From contig JAWZYU010000028.1 in NCBI GenBank assembly GCA_038380435.1, positions 45,381,095 through 45,445,094 on the forward strand: DNA of 64,000 nucleotides. The letters are read 5' to 3'. Origin of the DNA: Ryuthela nishihirai. Lineage: Eukaryota; Arthropoda; Arachnida; Araneae; Heptathelidae. The notes beneath the pieces were generated by a model. That model saw only the letters and a program-made list of their open reading frames with translations. It did not search any database and had not been told where the DNA came from. The translations under genes were made by a program, and so were the position numbers. How positions within the stretch are numbered: the first letter of the stretch is position 1; every line of letters starts with the position of its first letter. Below, piece by piece: positions 1-10,972 of this stretch.

Positions 1-214
1 GTGCACAGGGTATGGCTCTTTCGAACACGGGGCCAGGGCTTAACGTCCCATCCGACGGACGGCGGCCTTTCCAAGCCTATCGGTGTCCCCTACTGACCGT
101 GGGCAGGGCGGGGAATTTTGCGGAGATAAATCTCAACGCTGACCCAACTGGGACTCGAACCTGGGAACTACAGATTACGAGCCTGGCGAGCTACCGACTG
201 AGCCACCCCCGCCC
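1..214 (-). mobile_element. SINE-A copy, cut by window edge
   Basis: tRNA-derived SINE read on the minus strand; its tRNA head lies at the right (complement of GGTGGCTCAG near 200-209 and of the B box near 152-162). The 3' half lies outside the window. The family consensus is ~390 bp: a tRNA-Thr-like head (anticodon loop CTCGTAA), a long unrelated body and a CCCAACCC-type tail. Confidence 0.9.
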
Positions 215-321
215 TTTTAAAAACGAGATAAAAAAGAATAAAATTTCGTTCTTTATTTAATCATATAAGAATGTCTTTTTTTTTGTGTTCACTCTATAGC
301 TTTTATATACAAACAAGAAGA

Positions 322-590
322 TGAGGTTGTTTTACCTCTGAACACACATTGTTTTACACACAATGGGCAAAATGCCCACGTCACAAGAACCCCGACGGCT
401 CAGAGAAGATTGGGGGAGGGGACCCACTGGAAACAGCTGTTGGGAGACAGACGACAGCCCATCTGTATACCCTAATGACAGGGAGCAGGGCGGGGAGTTT
501 TGCAGAAAAAAATCTCAACGTTGGCACAGGTTGGACTCGAACCTAGGAACTGCAGATTACCAGCTTGGAGCATTAACTGAGCCATCTCAA
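322..590 (-). mobile_element. diverged SINE-A copy with internal deletion
   Basis: Retains the 3' tail region (GTTTTACCTCTGA), the AGAAGATTGGGGGAGGGGAC block and a decayed tRNA head ending near GACTCGAACC. About 80-100 bp of the middle is missing, so this is an old copy. Confidence 0.75.
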
Positions 591-1158
591 AGAAATAGAT
601 AGAAGGTATTAAAAAAAACATTTTTACAATTTTAGGAATCCTTTAATGATGTTTCGAATAAAAAATCTTTTTTTTTTATTCATATACAATTTTTTTCGCA
701 TTTTGTCAGAGTCATTTTGCGTCTAATGGGAAAGTTGAAATAACGGATACAAAATGCAAGTCTTCTGTAGGCAGGAGGTATTATTAATTAATAAATCACC
801 TAATCCGTAACTGCAGTGGAGGAAGAGAAATTCAACATAGAATTGGATTGGAGGCATCAGAAGTAGTGTTGGTGGTTATTTCGAGGGCTAATAGTTATCA
901 CAAGCCAATTATCTAGCCATTAATCATTCAGTTTCGAAACTGATGACAAAAATAGCATCCCCCGAGGAAATGAAGTCATTCCATTCCTCTCTATTTGGAA
1001 GTAATCCAGAGATGCTGTGGACGATGGAGGACGGGAGAGGGGGGGAGGAAAAGAAGATAAGATCAAGGGTCCCCCAATCGGCAGCGCGCCAGGTTCCTAT
1101 GGTAAACTTGATTCAATGTATTTCCCAAAGGCGTTCAATTTCATCTGCTATGTAGAGG
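591..1158. other. no gene recognised
   Basis: AT-rich sequence with several T runs. Short overlapping open frames near 943-1214 have no motif I recognise and run into a SINE copy, so I do not call them. Confidence 0.5.
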
Positions 1159-2009
1159 TGATGTTTGGCTCAGTCGCCAACCCCAAGGTTCATAATCAGC
1201 AGTTCCAGGTTTGATTCGCACCTACGTCAGCGTTGAGGTTTATCTCAGCAAATCCTGCCCCCCGCCACTGCCCTTGGTCAATATCGGATAGCGATCGGCT
1301 TCGGAAGGCCGCCGCCCGTCTAATGGTACAGTCGGTCAAAAAAGTATCCGAACACTATGGTCGATTACAGAATTCAGAAAAAATATCTGGCAACGATTTT
1401 TTTTTTAGAAAATAGTGATCTGGCAACCTTCGTGTCACGTGATTACAGAATTCAGGAAAAATATCTGGAGCGTGTACAGCAACTGTACACGCTCCAGATG
1501 CACAGGCTCCAGTTTGCTGTGAACGGTAACTGCACACGCTAAGTATTTCCGTGAGTGAGCCCACACTATCTAGTATCAAAATAATATGACCACCTACTCA
1601 AAAAAGTATCCGAATACTATGGTTGATTACAGAATTCAGAAAAAATTTCCGGCAACGATTTTTTTCAGAAATTAGTGATCTGGTAACCTTTGTGTCACGT
1701 GACACGAAGGTTACCAGATCACTAATTTCTGAAAAAAATCGTTGCCAGATATTTTTTCTGCATTCTGTAATCGACCATAGTGTTCGGATACTTTTTTGAC
1801 CGACTGTACGTCAAGACATGGGTTCGTGTGCAAAAGAGTTCCACAACCGTTACACGTTAAAGAATATGCTGCATGGACTTGACGGGAAGGTTTGCATCTG
1901 TCTCCTGTTCAGTGGGTTCCCTTCCCCCAATCTTCTCTGAGTTCTTGGGGTCATTGTGACTTGGCCATTTAACTCTTTGTGTGCCTAAAAGGGCCAATCA
2001 GAGGTAATA
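1159..2009 (+). mobile_element. SINE-A copy split by a palindromic MITE
   Basis: The SINE-A head and body at 1159-1326 resume at 1809-2009 (body and 3' end). The gap is filled by the TA-flanked MITE at 1329-1806. The SINE is considerably diverged and is older than the MITE. Confidence 0.8.
1329..1806. mobile_element. composite palindromic Tc1/mariner-type MITE
   Basis: The inverted termini begin CAGTCGGTCAAAAAAGTATC and the element is flanked by TA at 1327-1328 and 1807-1808, the target duplication of Tc1/mariner transposons. It has no coding capacity. The inside is a composite: a half-element, then short hairpins (CTGGAGCGTGTACAG paired with its complement), then a nearly complete fold-back unit. 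Confidence 0.85.
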
Positions 2010-2145
2010 CCCTCAAGCAGCTGTTTGCCACAGAGGTCTGACAGGAGCCTGTCAGTTTATATGCCATAGTAGAAGGTCTGAGAGGATGGCAGACCCTCAG
2101 CAGAAAAATCAACCCAAATCCCTCGTATGCCATAAGGGATAAGTT
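2007..2145 (-). mobile_element. SINE-B fragment
   Basis: Minus-strand 3' body of the second tRNA-derived family (CCTCAAGCAGCTG, AGGTCTGACAGGAGCCTGTC, ATGGCAGACC). The tRNA head is missing. Confidence 0.75.
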
Positions 2146-2204
2146 GAACAGGGTTTGGCTCCCTTTTTGTGAAAGGAGATATCGAGGACAATTTATGGTC
2201 TGTT

Positions 2205-2880
2205 TCACCCCTGAGTGAGACTTTTGTACATGGGCTAAGGCCGGGCGGGGGAGGCTCAGTCGGTAGCACGCCAGGCTCGTAATATGTAGTTCCCAGGTTC
2301 GAGTCCCACCTGGGTCAGCGTTGAGATTTATCTCCGCAAAATTCCTCGCCCTGCCCACGGTCAGTAGGGGACACCGATGGGCTCGGAAAGGCCGCCGTCC
2401 GTCGGATGGGACGTTAAGCCGTGACCCCGTGTGCGGCAGAGCCATACCCTGTGCACGTTAAAGAACACGCTGGATGGCCTTGAAGGGAGGCTACCATCTG
2501 TCTCCCAACAGCTGTTCCAGTGGGTCCCCTCCCCCAACCTTCTCTGAGCCTTCGGGGTCCATGTGACCTGGCCATTTAGCCCATGGTGTGCAAAAAAGTG
2601 CCGCTCAGAAGTAAAACAACCCAAAACAACCCATGGGCTAAGGCTAAATAGCCAGCTCACAATGACTCCAAACGGCAGGATGGGGTTTAACTGGGATAAA
2701 TCTAAACACTGGTATAGTTGGGACTCTAACCTTGGAGCTATAGATTACGAGCCTGGAGTGCTACCAATTAAGCCAACCCCATACCCAGGTCACAGAGACC
2801 CCAAGGGCTCAGAGAAAGTTGAGGGAAATAGATCCACAGGACAGCTGCTAGGAAACAGATGACACCCTCTTCTCAAAGCC
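2205..2880 (-). mobile_element. old SINE-A copy interrupted by a younger SINE-A
   Basis: Pieces at 2205-2241 and 2632-2880 form one decayed minus-strand SINE-A, joined if the copy at 2242-2631 is removed. Its head (near 2725-2785) and tail are rearranged in order, so this copy is itself scrambled. Confidence 0.6.
2242..2631 (+). mobile_element. full-length SINE-A with 13-bp target duplication
   Basis: tRNA head GGCTCAGTCGGTAGCACG, B box GGTTCGAGTCC, body and an AACAACCC tail. It is flanked by CATGGGCTAAGGC at 2229-2241 and 2632-2644. Good reference copy for the family. Confidence 0.92.
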
Positions 2881-3855
2881 ATCATCAAATTCTATAACGT
2901 TCACCGAATTTTAGTGTCAGTGGTCTAGCGATTATGACACCTGGCATGCTGCTGTGAGTCGTGGATTCGACTCCCACTCAGGAAGAAACCAAATTCTTTT
3001 CAGCAAATTATTTCAAATGTTTGTTGCCAATAGGACTTTTCCTGAGATGCTTTATTACTGAATTGATCTGAATAAGTCAGTCTACCCTGCTGCTATGCCA
3101 GTGAATCTCTTACCTCTTCTTAAACCGACTTTAATACCCACCATCTTATCTTAAATGATATAGCAACCGATTCGCAACTAAGATCTCAAGGCAGATTACT
3201 GCAACCATTTTTTGTAAAGTCTGCAGAAATCACGTTGGCCTTAATCTACAAAGTATCGATTTTCCAATACCTCATTCACCAGCCTTTGAAAGCCAGCGTT
3301 CTTTAAGACTGTAGATGACTAACTCCGTGTTTACTAATAACCCCACTTGTATTTTAAGTTATTACAAGGATTCTCAAACACCGAAATCATAGCATCTAAC
3401 TAACAGATATTTCTTTTCTTCTTTCCATTTTTCTTAAAATTCAACCAAGTCTTCTTTGTCCACGATCGCCTTGGATCCAAGACGAGAACGTTGTCTTTTG
3501 TCTGCGGTGCTTACCAAAGCATATTTCCGTGTCCTCGTTGGCGGTAATTACGGAACACTCGGCACAATTATAGCGTTAGAGGAGTCCACCGCGACGGAGC
3601 AATGTGTGTGCGTAACATCGAGGAAGAGTGGGGCAACTGTAGCTGACCGTTGGAAGTGAACCTCAACGTGGCTTATGAGAAACATAATAAATTGGCAGCC
3701 CTTTACTTGACGTTAATTAATGCGCCTTGGTAATAACGCTTTCAGATAAAGGCCGCTTTAGACCTAACTGCGTTAGAATGCAGTGAATAACTTGAGTATA
3801 GTTTGTGTGTCTCGCTAGAATGAACTTTGTGTTCTCAATGAAACCTTTCATGAAT
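2881..3855. other. intergenic or intronic, one tRNA-like stretch
   Basis: Positions 2915-2990 look like a decayed tRNA or SINE head (GTGGTCTAGCGATTATGACA, then a B-box-like GGATTCGACTCCC). Positions 3456-3659 are less AT-rich and form an open frame of 67 codons without recognisable motifs or splice context. I see no gene. Confidence 0.4.
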
Positions 3856-3965
3856 GTTGGGTTGTTTTAGCTTTAGGCGCACTTTTTTTGCACACAATGG
3901 GCTAAATGGCCGAATTACATGGACCCCAAGAGCTCAGAGAAGATTGGGGAAGTGGACCCATTGGA
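3856..3965 (-). mobile_element. SINE-A 3' fragment
   Basis: Contains the GCACTTTTTTTGCACACAAT and GGGCTAAATGGCC blocks and the AGAGAAGATTGGGG block on the minus strand. It stops where the AT-rich tandem array begins. Confidence 0.8.
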
Positions 3966-3975
3966 TCCCACTCAT

Positions 3976-5350
3976 GTTGAAAAATAACTGATTTGCCAGC
4001 TAATAATTGCTTAAAATAAAATAAGGTTCCTACTTGTATTGAAAAATAATTGATTTGGCCTCTAATGATTGCTTAAAATAAAATGTGATTCTACTTATAT
4101 TGAAAAATAACTGATTTGGCTTCTAATGATTGCTTAAAATGAAATATGGCCGACTTATATCGAAAAATAAATTATTTGGATTCAAATTATTGCTTAAAAT
4201 AAAATGTGGTTCCTACTTATATTGAAAAACAATAGATATTGCTTCTAATGATTATTTAAAATGTGTCTCGATTTATATTGAAAAATAACTGATTTGGATT
4301 CTAATGACTGCTTAAAATAAAATATGGCCGACTTATATTGAAAAAATATATGATTTGGATTCAAATTATTGCTTAAAATAAAATGTGATTCGTACTTATA
4401 TTGAAAAATAACTGGTTTGGCTTCTAAGGATTGCTTAAAATAAAATGTGGTTCCTACTTATATCGAAAAATAACTGATTTGGCTTCTAATGATTGCTTAA
4501 AATAAAATGTGGTTCTAAGTTATATTGAAATATAATTGATATTGTTCTAATGATTATTTAAAATGTGTCTCGATTTATACTGAAAAATAACTAATTTGGA
4601 TTCTAATGATTGCTTAAAATAAAATATGACCGACTTATATTGAAAAATAAATTATTTGGATTCAAATTATTGCTTAAAATAAAATGTGATTCGTACTTAT
4701 ATCGAAAAATAACTGATTTGGCTTCTAATGATTGCTTAAAATAAAATGTGGTTCCAACTTATATTGAAATATAACTGATATTGTTTCTAACGATTATTTA
4801 AAATGTGTTTCGATTTATATTGAAAAATAACTGATTTGGATTCTAATGATTGCTTAAAATAAAATGTGGTTCCTAATTATATTGAAAAATAATTGATATT
4901 GCTTCTAATGATTATTTAAAATGTGTCACAATTTATATTGAAAAATAACTAATTTGGATTCTAATGATTGCTTAAAATAAAATGTGGTTCCTAATTATAT
5001 TGAAAAATAATTGATATTGCTTCTAATGATTATTTAAAATGTGTCACAATTTATATTGAAAAATAACTAATTTGGATTCTAATGATTGCTTAAAATAAAA
5101 TATGACCGACTTATATTGAAAAAAAAATTATTTGGATTCAAATTATTGCTTAAAATAAAATGTGATTCGTACTTATATCGAAAAATAACTGATTTGGCTT
5201 CTAATGATTGCTTAAAATAAAATGTGGTTCCAACTTATATTAAAATATAATTGATATTGCTTCTAATGATTGTTTAATATAAAATGTGCCCCGATTTATA
5301 TTGAAAAATAACTTTTTTGGATCCTAATGATTGCTTAAAATATTATGTGA
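3976..5350. repeat. AT-rich tandem array, ~62-bp unit
   Basis: About 22 diverged units whose core reads TTGAAAAATAACTGATTTGG followed by CTTCTAATGATTGCTTAAAA. Unit variants alternate (CTAATGATTATTTAAAATGTG or GGTTCCTACTTATA versions), giving a higher-order pattern. No open frame spans it. Confidence 0.9.
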
Positions 5351-5493
5351 TTCGTTATATATTAAGTAGTAACGGCAGATATTGAACTGATTTCACTTCT
5401 ATGTGATTTCAATTAAAGACCCCTGCTCTATTTTTTGTTCCACCAGTTGAAATATAATTCCATTTTATACTCTAAAAAGGCAATAGAAGGATT

Positions 5494-7149
5494 TTGACTC
5501 TTTACCACAACCTTTTAATAGGCAACATTAGGATTCTGGCTCCTCACCACAACAAGTTTAGAGGCAAAAAGAAAATTCTAACTTTTCTCCACAACCCTTT
5601 AATTGAAAACAGCAGCATTCTAGCTCCTCACCGCAACTCTTTAATAGGCAACAGGAGGATTCTAGCTCCTCACCGCAACCCTTTAATAGGCAACAGGTGG
5701 ATTCTAGCTCCTCACCGCAACTCTTTAATGGGCAACACGAGGATTCTAGCACCTCACCGCAACCCTTTAACAGGCAACAGGAGGATTCTAGCTCCTCACC
5801 GCAACCCTTTAATAGACAACAGGAGGATTGTAGCTCCTCGCCGCAACTCTTTAATAGGCAACAGGAGGTTTCTAGCTCCTCACCGCAAGTCTTTAATGGG
5901 CAACAGGAGGATTATAGTTCCTCACTGCAACTCTTTAATGGGCAACAGAATTCTAGCTCCTAACCGCAACCCTTTAACAGGCAACAGGAGGATTCTAGCT
6001 CCTCCCCGCAACCCTTTAATAGACAACAGGAGGATTCTAGCTCCTCACTGCAACTCTCTAATAGGCAACAGGTTTCTAGCTCTTCACCGCAACCCTTTAA
6101 TAGACAACAGGAGAATTCTAGCTCCTCACTGCAACTCTCTAATAGGCAACAGGTTTCTAGTTCCTCACCGCAACTCTTTAATGGGCAACAGGACGATCAT
6201 AGCTCCTCACCGCAACTCTTTAATGGGCAACAGGACGATCATAGCTCCTCACTGCAACTCTTTAATGGGCAACAGAATTCTAGCTCCTCACCGCAACCCT
6301 TTAATGGGCAACAGGACGATTATAGCTCCTCACTGCAACTCTTTAATGGGCAACAGAATTCTAGCTCCTCATCGCAACTCTTTAATGGGCAACATGAGAA
6401 TTTTAGCTCCTCACCGCAACTCTTTAATGGGCAACAGGAGGATTTTGGCTCCTCACCGCAACCTTTTAATAGGCAACAGGATGATTCTAGCTCCTCACCG
6501 GAACCTTTTAATAGGCAACAGGAGGATTCTAGCTCCTCACTGGAACCCTTTAATAGGCAACAGGATTCTAGCTCCTCACCACAACCCTTTAATAGGCAAC
6601 AGGATTCTAGCTCCTCACCACAACCCTTTAATAGGCAACAGGAGGATTCTAGCTCCTCGCTGCAACTCTTTAATGGGCAACAGAATTCTAGCTCCTCATC
6701 GCAACTCTTTAATAGGCAACAGGAGAATTTTAGCTCGTCACCGCAACTCTTTAATGGGCAACAGGAGGATTCTAGTTCCTCACCGGAACACTTTAATAGG
6801 CAACAGGAGGAATCTGGCTTCTCACCGCAACCCTTTAATAGGCAACAGGAGGATTCTAGCTCCTCACCGCAACCCTTTAATAAGCAACAGGAGGATTCTA
6901 GCTCCTCACCACAATTCTTTAATAGGCAACAGGAGGATTCTAACTCCTCACCGCAACCCTTTAATGGGCAAGAGGAGAATTTTAGCTCCTCACCGCAACC
7001 CTTTAATAGTCAACAGGATAATTCTAGCTCCTCACCGCAACCCTTTAATGGGCAACAGAATTTTAGCTCCTCACCGCAACCGTTTAATAGGAAACAGGGT
7101 TCTAGCTCCTCACCGCAACCCTTTAATAGGCAACAGGAGGATTAATTGA
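5494..7149 (+). repeat. 42/39-bp minisatellite with a 551-codon open frame
   Basis: About 40 units of 42 bp, some 39 bp, with core CCGCAACCCTTTAATAGGCA and ACAGGAGGATTCTAGCTCCT. Every length change is a multiple of three, so an open frame of 551 codons (repeat HRNPLIGNRRILAP) runs through. A second forward frame (repeat SSSPQPFNRQQED) is open across most of the array and broken by one stop near 5961, where TCCTCACC became TCCTAACC. I see no promoter, splice site or known domain, and a unit divisible by three produces such frames without selection. Treat it as a satellite unless transcripts are found. Confidence 0.85.
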
Positions 7150-7499
7150 TAACATGGAGATTCTAACTCCCCACCACAGCTCTTTTTCATATCATATCAT
7201 AGAACGTTACAGCTTTCTGGAAGGTCCGTATTTCAGGCTACCACAGCTCTTTAATAATCAATAGGAAGATTCAAACAACCTTCTACTACCAAAAGGCCAT
7301 AGGAACCAGAATCCTCCTGTTGCCTGACAGTTCCTCAGAATAAATGATTTCTTTTAGTGTATAATAGTTTTCGTTTTAGGGGTTTTATTGTTATTTTACT
7401 TATTAAATATTAATGTTATTCTGTTTAATACTACTTCCAATGTACTGCTTCGGTTGTTGCAAGATAGGCTCGGGTATTCTATGTTTCATCATCTTAAAC

Positions 7500-7691
7500 C
7501 AGTGGTTCTCAACCTTTTATGCTTCACGTACCACCTGGAAATGTGTATGTAACTGGCGTACACCTTTTATAGGTATATAAAACTATAGTTATAGAATAGC
7601 AATGGTTATTTTTACTTTGTTACTAGATGTAGCTACTTTTGAGCTCTCACAGAGTACCCCAAAAACTTTTACCCCAAGTTGAGAACCCCTA
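7500..7691. mobile_element. hAT-type MITE
   Basis: Starts CAGTGGTTCTCAACC and ends with a degenerate complement (GTTGAGAACCCCTA), the typical hAT terminus. The flanks TCTTAAAC and ATCTAAAC resemble an 8-bp target duplication (6 of 8 match). The inside is non-coding. Confidence 0.7.
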
Positions 7692-7981
7692 ATCTAAACA
7701 ATCGGGTTTAACGGACTTTTCGGAAATTGCGAACACCCTTTCTTTTTAATGGTCCATTAAATCAATGGTTCAGTGTATCATAAATACTTGAGTGTAGTAA
7801 AACTTACAAAAAATATAATATGTATGATTTGCAATTATTTCAAAGCTAAATTTCACTTAAACAAAATTGTCTTGTCCTTCATTTACAATTTTGCTTCTGA
7901 TGTTCTTCTATTATGAAGAACCATGTATCATTTCACCGCCAAGAGAACTGACTGTACTGATCTTCCATTCTATTCTTCCAG
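7692..7981. other. AT-rich sequence and splice acceptor upstream of an exon
   Basis: Nothing coding is visible. The last ~25 bases (CCATTCTATTCTTCCAG) form a pyrimidine tract with AG at 7980-7981, a good splice acceptor. Confidence 0.5.
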
Positions 7982-8096
7982 GTGTTTGACTACCTGCCAG
8001 AGAAAGGCGGCATCCAGATGTCGCAGTCAGCAGATGCCACGTGCGATGGACTCGTCTCCCCATGGGAGGGATCCAGAACCATGAGGCTCATAAAAA
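7982..8096 (+). CDS. exon of a DUF704x-type extracellular protein gene (candidate)
   Basis: A 115-nt exon candidate between an acceptor (pyrimidine tract then AG at 7980-7981) and a GTAC donor at 8097. It encodes 38 codons beginning VFDYLPEKGG and ending RTMRLIK, with a cysteine in ATCDGLVSPW, and one nucleotide (A) carries over the splice. That phase fits the next candidate exon at 46133, which supplies GC to complete a serine codon. The C..G....P....R...L pattern resembles the arthropod DUF7042-DUF7045 modules of secreted or membrane-anchored proteins, whose function is unknown to me. Family assignment is from memory of domain appearance, not a search. The base composition is less AT-rich than its surroundings, which supports coding. 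Confidence 0.55.
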
Positions 8097-8474
8097 GTAC
8101 CCTGTTCTGTTCGGTATTTTGTTATATTTCCCTAGACACTTTCCAAAATGCTAAATTGTACACTACCCTCTTTTCTCATTCAGTTTTGTTATATGTTATA
8201 TCTGTGTACTATAATGCGCAGTTTTCAGTTTCCTAACGTTTTAAGTTTTAACACTCCGTTTTTATAGAAATATGTCAGAGGATTATATTGGAGGGAGAGG
8301 GCTAAAAAAAATTGAAATTTTGTCTAAAATGAGTGAGCACTTTATTTAAGAATAGATTCATGGTATGTTCAAAACGAAATCAAAGTTAGAGCTGTTTTTT
8401 TTTAAATAAGAATGTGGGAAATTATTATTGAAAATAAATTACAGATCGCACTCAAATCTAGACTTTTCATCTAT

Positions 8475-8709
8475 GTTCATGGCTAGATCTAGGGAGAGAC
8501 CCAGGGGGGGTATGCCCCCTTCTCCTCTGGGAATGATAGCAAGGGTAATAGAGGCAAAAATTGGTAAAATTAGATATATTTCATGCATTTTTCAAGAAAT
8601 CTTTTATTAAAGACCACTAAAACGAAAATGTTACACTGAAATGGAAATCGAATCTCTTCGCCCCCCCCCCCCCCCCCGATATTTTATTATTTTCTAGATC
8701 CGTGCCTGA
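8475..8709 (-). mobile_element. non-autonomous DNA element with TIR CAGGCNCGGATCTAG
   Basis: The right end CTAGATCCGTGCCTG is the complement of the left terminus of related copies at 10023-10282 and 60752-61100. It has an internal C run (~8661-8677), ATTTCATGCATTTTTCAAGA and no coding capacity. hAT-like by terminus only. Confidence 0.55.
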
Positions 8710-8879
8710 CTATATTCATTCAGTATGTAACAAATTCTATAAGGTTGAATTTTTTCTTTCACACTTTGGTGATGCGTGCTTAACCTTTGAAGAGAGGTGT
8801 AGTTTGTTACTCATAATTTAATTAACCTTTGACGTGTAAGACTCGCAACACTGCAGTTAAATAATTTTCACTACTCACC

Positions 8880-9605
8880 ACACTGTTGCTAAATGCTTTT
8901 CAGTATTCGCAACACTTGCCAAATTATTTTTCAGTACTCGCAACACTATTGTTAAATGCTTTTGAATACTCACAACACTGTTGCTACATTATTTTCCAGT
9001 ACTCACAACACTATTAATTAAATGATTTTCAATGTTCACAACACCGGTTCTAAATTATTTTCCAGTAATCGTAATATTGTTACTAAATGATTTTCAATAC
9101 TCACAACACTATTGCTAAATGCTTTTCAGTACTCACAACACTGTTGCTAAATTATTTTCTAGTAATTGTAACACTATTGTTAAATGCTTTTCAGTACTAG
9201 CAACACTGTTGCTAAATTATTTTCTAGTAATTGTAACACTATTGTTAAATGCTTTTCAGTACTAGCAACACTGTTGCTAAATTATTTTCTAGTAATTGTA
9301 ACACTATTGTTAAATGCTTTTCAGTACTCCCAGCACTGTTGCTAAATTATTTTCTAGTAATTGTAACACTATTGTTAAATGCTTTTCAGTACTAGCAACA
9401 CTGTTGCTAAATTATTTTCTAGTAATTGTAACACTATTGTTAAATGCTTTTCAGTACTAGCAACACTGTTGCTAAATTATTTTTCAGTACTCGCAATGCT
9501 GTTGCTGAATTATTTTACAATACTCGCAACACTTTTGTTAAATACTTATCAGTACTGGCAACACGGTTGCTGAATTATTTTATAATACTCGCCGCTCTCT
9601 TACTA
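8880..9605. repeat. 65-bp tandem array
   Basis: Central units repeat at exactly 65 bp (for example starts at 9211 and 9276), each made of two related half-units: GCAACACTGTTGCTAAATTA and AACACTATTGTTAAATGCTT. The outer units are diverged and the inner ones near-identical, suggesting recent expansion in the middle. Short open frames here are repeat artefacts. Confidence 0.9.
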
Positions 9606-9828
9606 AATGATTGTCCAGTAGTCATGAAACTCTGGATCTCATACTAAAAATACTTATTTGAACTACCTTCATTCCGATAACTTACTAATATTGTGTTTTG
9701 GCACAAGAAATATTAATTTATATTTTACGAATTTTACTTCCTTCTTATGCCTACATCTTCATTTCACAAGAAATGCACATAAATAAAAAAAACCTAAATA
9801 TTTACCACACATTTATTATTTTATAATA

Positions 9829-10012
9829 CGCATGTGGTTAGCGCGCTTGGCTACTGATCTAAGGGACCTGGGTTCGAACCCCGGATAAGGCATGGTTGTA
9901 TGTGTTGTTTTTCTGCTGAGGTCCTGCCATCCTCTCATATCTTCTACTTTGGCATATAAACTGACAGGCTCCTGTCAGACCTCTGTGGCAAGCAACTGCT
10001 TGAGGGGGTATT
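9829..10012 (+). mobile_element. SINE-B copy
   Basis: tRNA-like head GTGGTTAGCGCGCTTGGCTA, B box GGGTTCGAACCCC, then TTTTTCTGCTGAGGTCCTGC and the tail GGCAAGCAACTGCTTGAGGG. A single-copy member of the family that forms the tandem array at 10973-12952. Confidence 0.85.
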
Positions 10013-10022
10013 AAATTAATTA

Positions 10023-10282
10023 ATATACAGTCCCGGATCTAGAAAAAAAATCGAGGGGGGAGGCAAGAAACAAAATCGAGTCGAAAAAATGTAAAGGGGG
10101 GGTAAGAAACCGGATTTCTAATGCAGTATAACATTTCCCCCTCCTTTCACAAATCTTTAAATTTTTTTTAAAAATGCATGAAATATAAATGTTGAATATT
10201 TTTGCCACTATTACCTTTCCACGCATTCTGAAAGGGGGGGGCACGGCCCCCTTACTCCCGGCCCCCTAGACCCAGCCCTGCA
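10023..10282 (+). mobile_element. non-autonomous DNA element with TIR CAGGCNCGGATCTAG
   Basis: Begins CAGTCCCGGATCTAG and ends CTAGACCCAGCCCTG. G-rich runs and AAAAATGCATGAAATATAAA are shared with copies at 8475, 60752 and 62310. Non-coding. Confidence 0.6.
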
Positions 10283-10490
10283 TACGTTTTTTACAATTTA
10301 CTTAAAGTTTAATTCAAAAATAAATTAAAAAAAAATAATAGATACAAAAGTGTAAAAATCAGTCCACCGTGGACTGAATGACAGGCTTTGAAAACATGAA
10401 CAAACATGTATAGAAAGAGACGCAGTTTTGCACTTGGGCCACTTACAATCTATAGCAATTCTTGCATTTTTTTACCTTTCAAACTATACG

Positions 10491-10883
10491 TTGTTTTGGG
10501 TTGGGTTGTTTTACCTCTGAGCGGCACTTTTTTGCACACCATGGGCTAAATGGCCAGGTCACAAGGACCCCGAAGGCTCAGAGAAGGTTGGGGGAGGGGA
10601 CCCACTGGAACAGCTGTTGGGAGACAGATGGTAGCCTCCCGTCAAGGCCATCCAGCGTGTTCTTTAACGTGCACAGGGTATGTCTCTCCCGCACACGGGC
10701 CACGGCTTAACGTCCCATCCGACGGACGGCGGCCTTTCCAAGCCCATCGGTGTCCCCTACTGACCGTGGGCAGGGCGGGGAATTTTGCGGAGATAAATCT
10801 CAACGCTGACCCAGCTGGGACTCGAACCTGGGAACTACAGATTACGAGCCTGACGCGCTACCGACTGAGTCACCCCCGCCCCC
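10491..10883 (-). mobile_element. full-length SINE-A with target duplication
   Basis: Complete minus-strand copy with head at the right. Flanked by AAACTATACG at 10481-10490 and 10884-10893. Close to consensus, hence young. Confidence 0.95.
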
Positions 10884-10972
10884 AAACTATACGTAAGTAG
10901 AGGTTTAGGTAAGTTAGTAACCGCCTTTATTTTTAATCGTGAAATCAGAAGATGATAATGCTATTAAAAAAA

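Noticed and set aside
8867..9605. CRISPR-like array of spaced repeats
   Set aside because: The repeats and the sequence between them are both repeated, so there are no unique spacers. The genome is eukaryotic.
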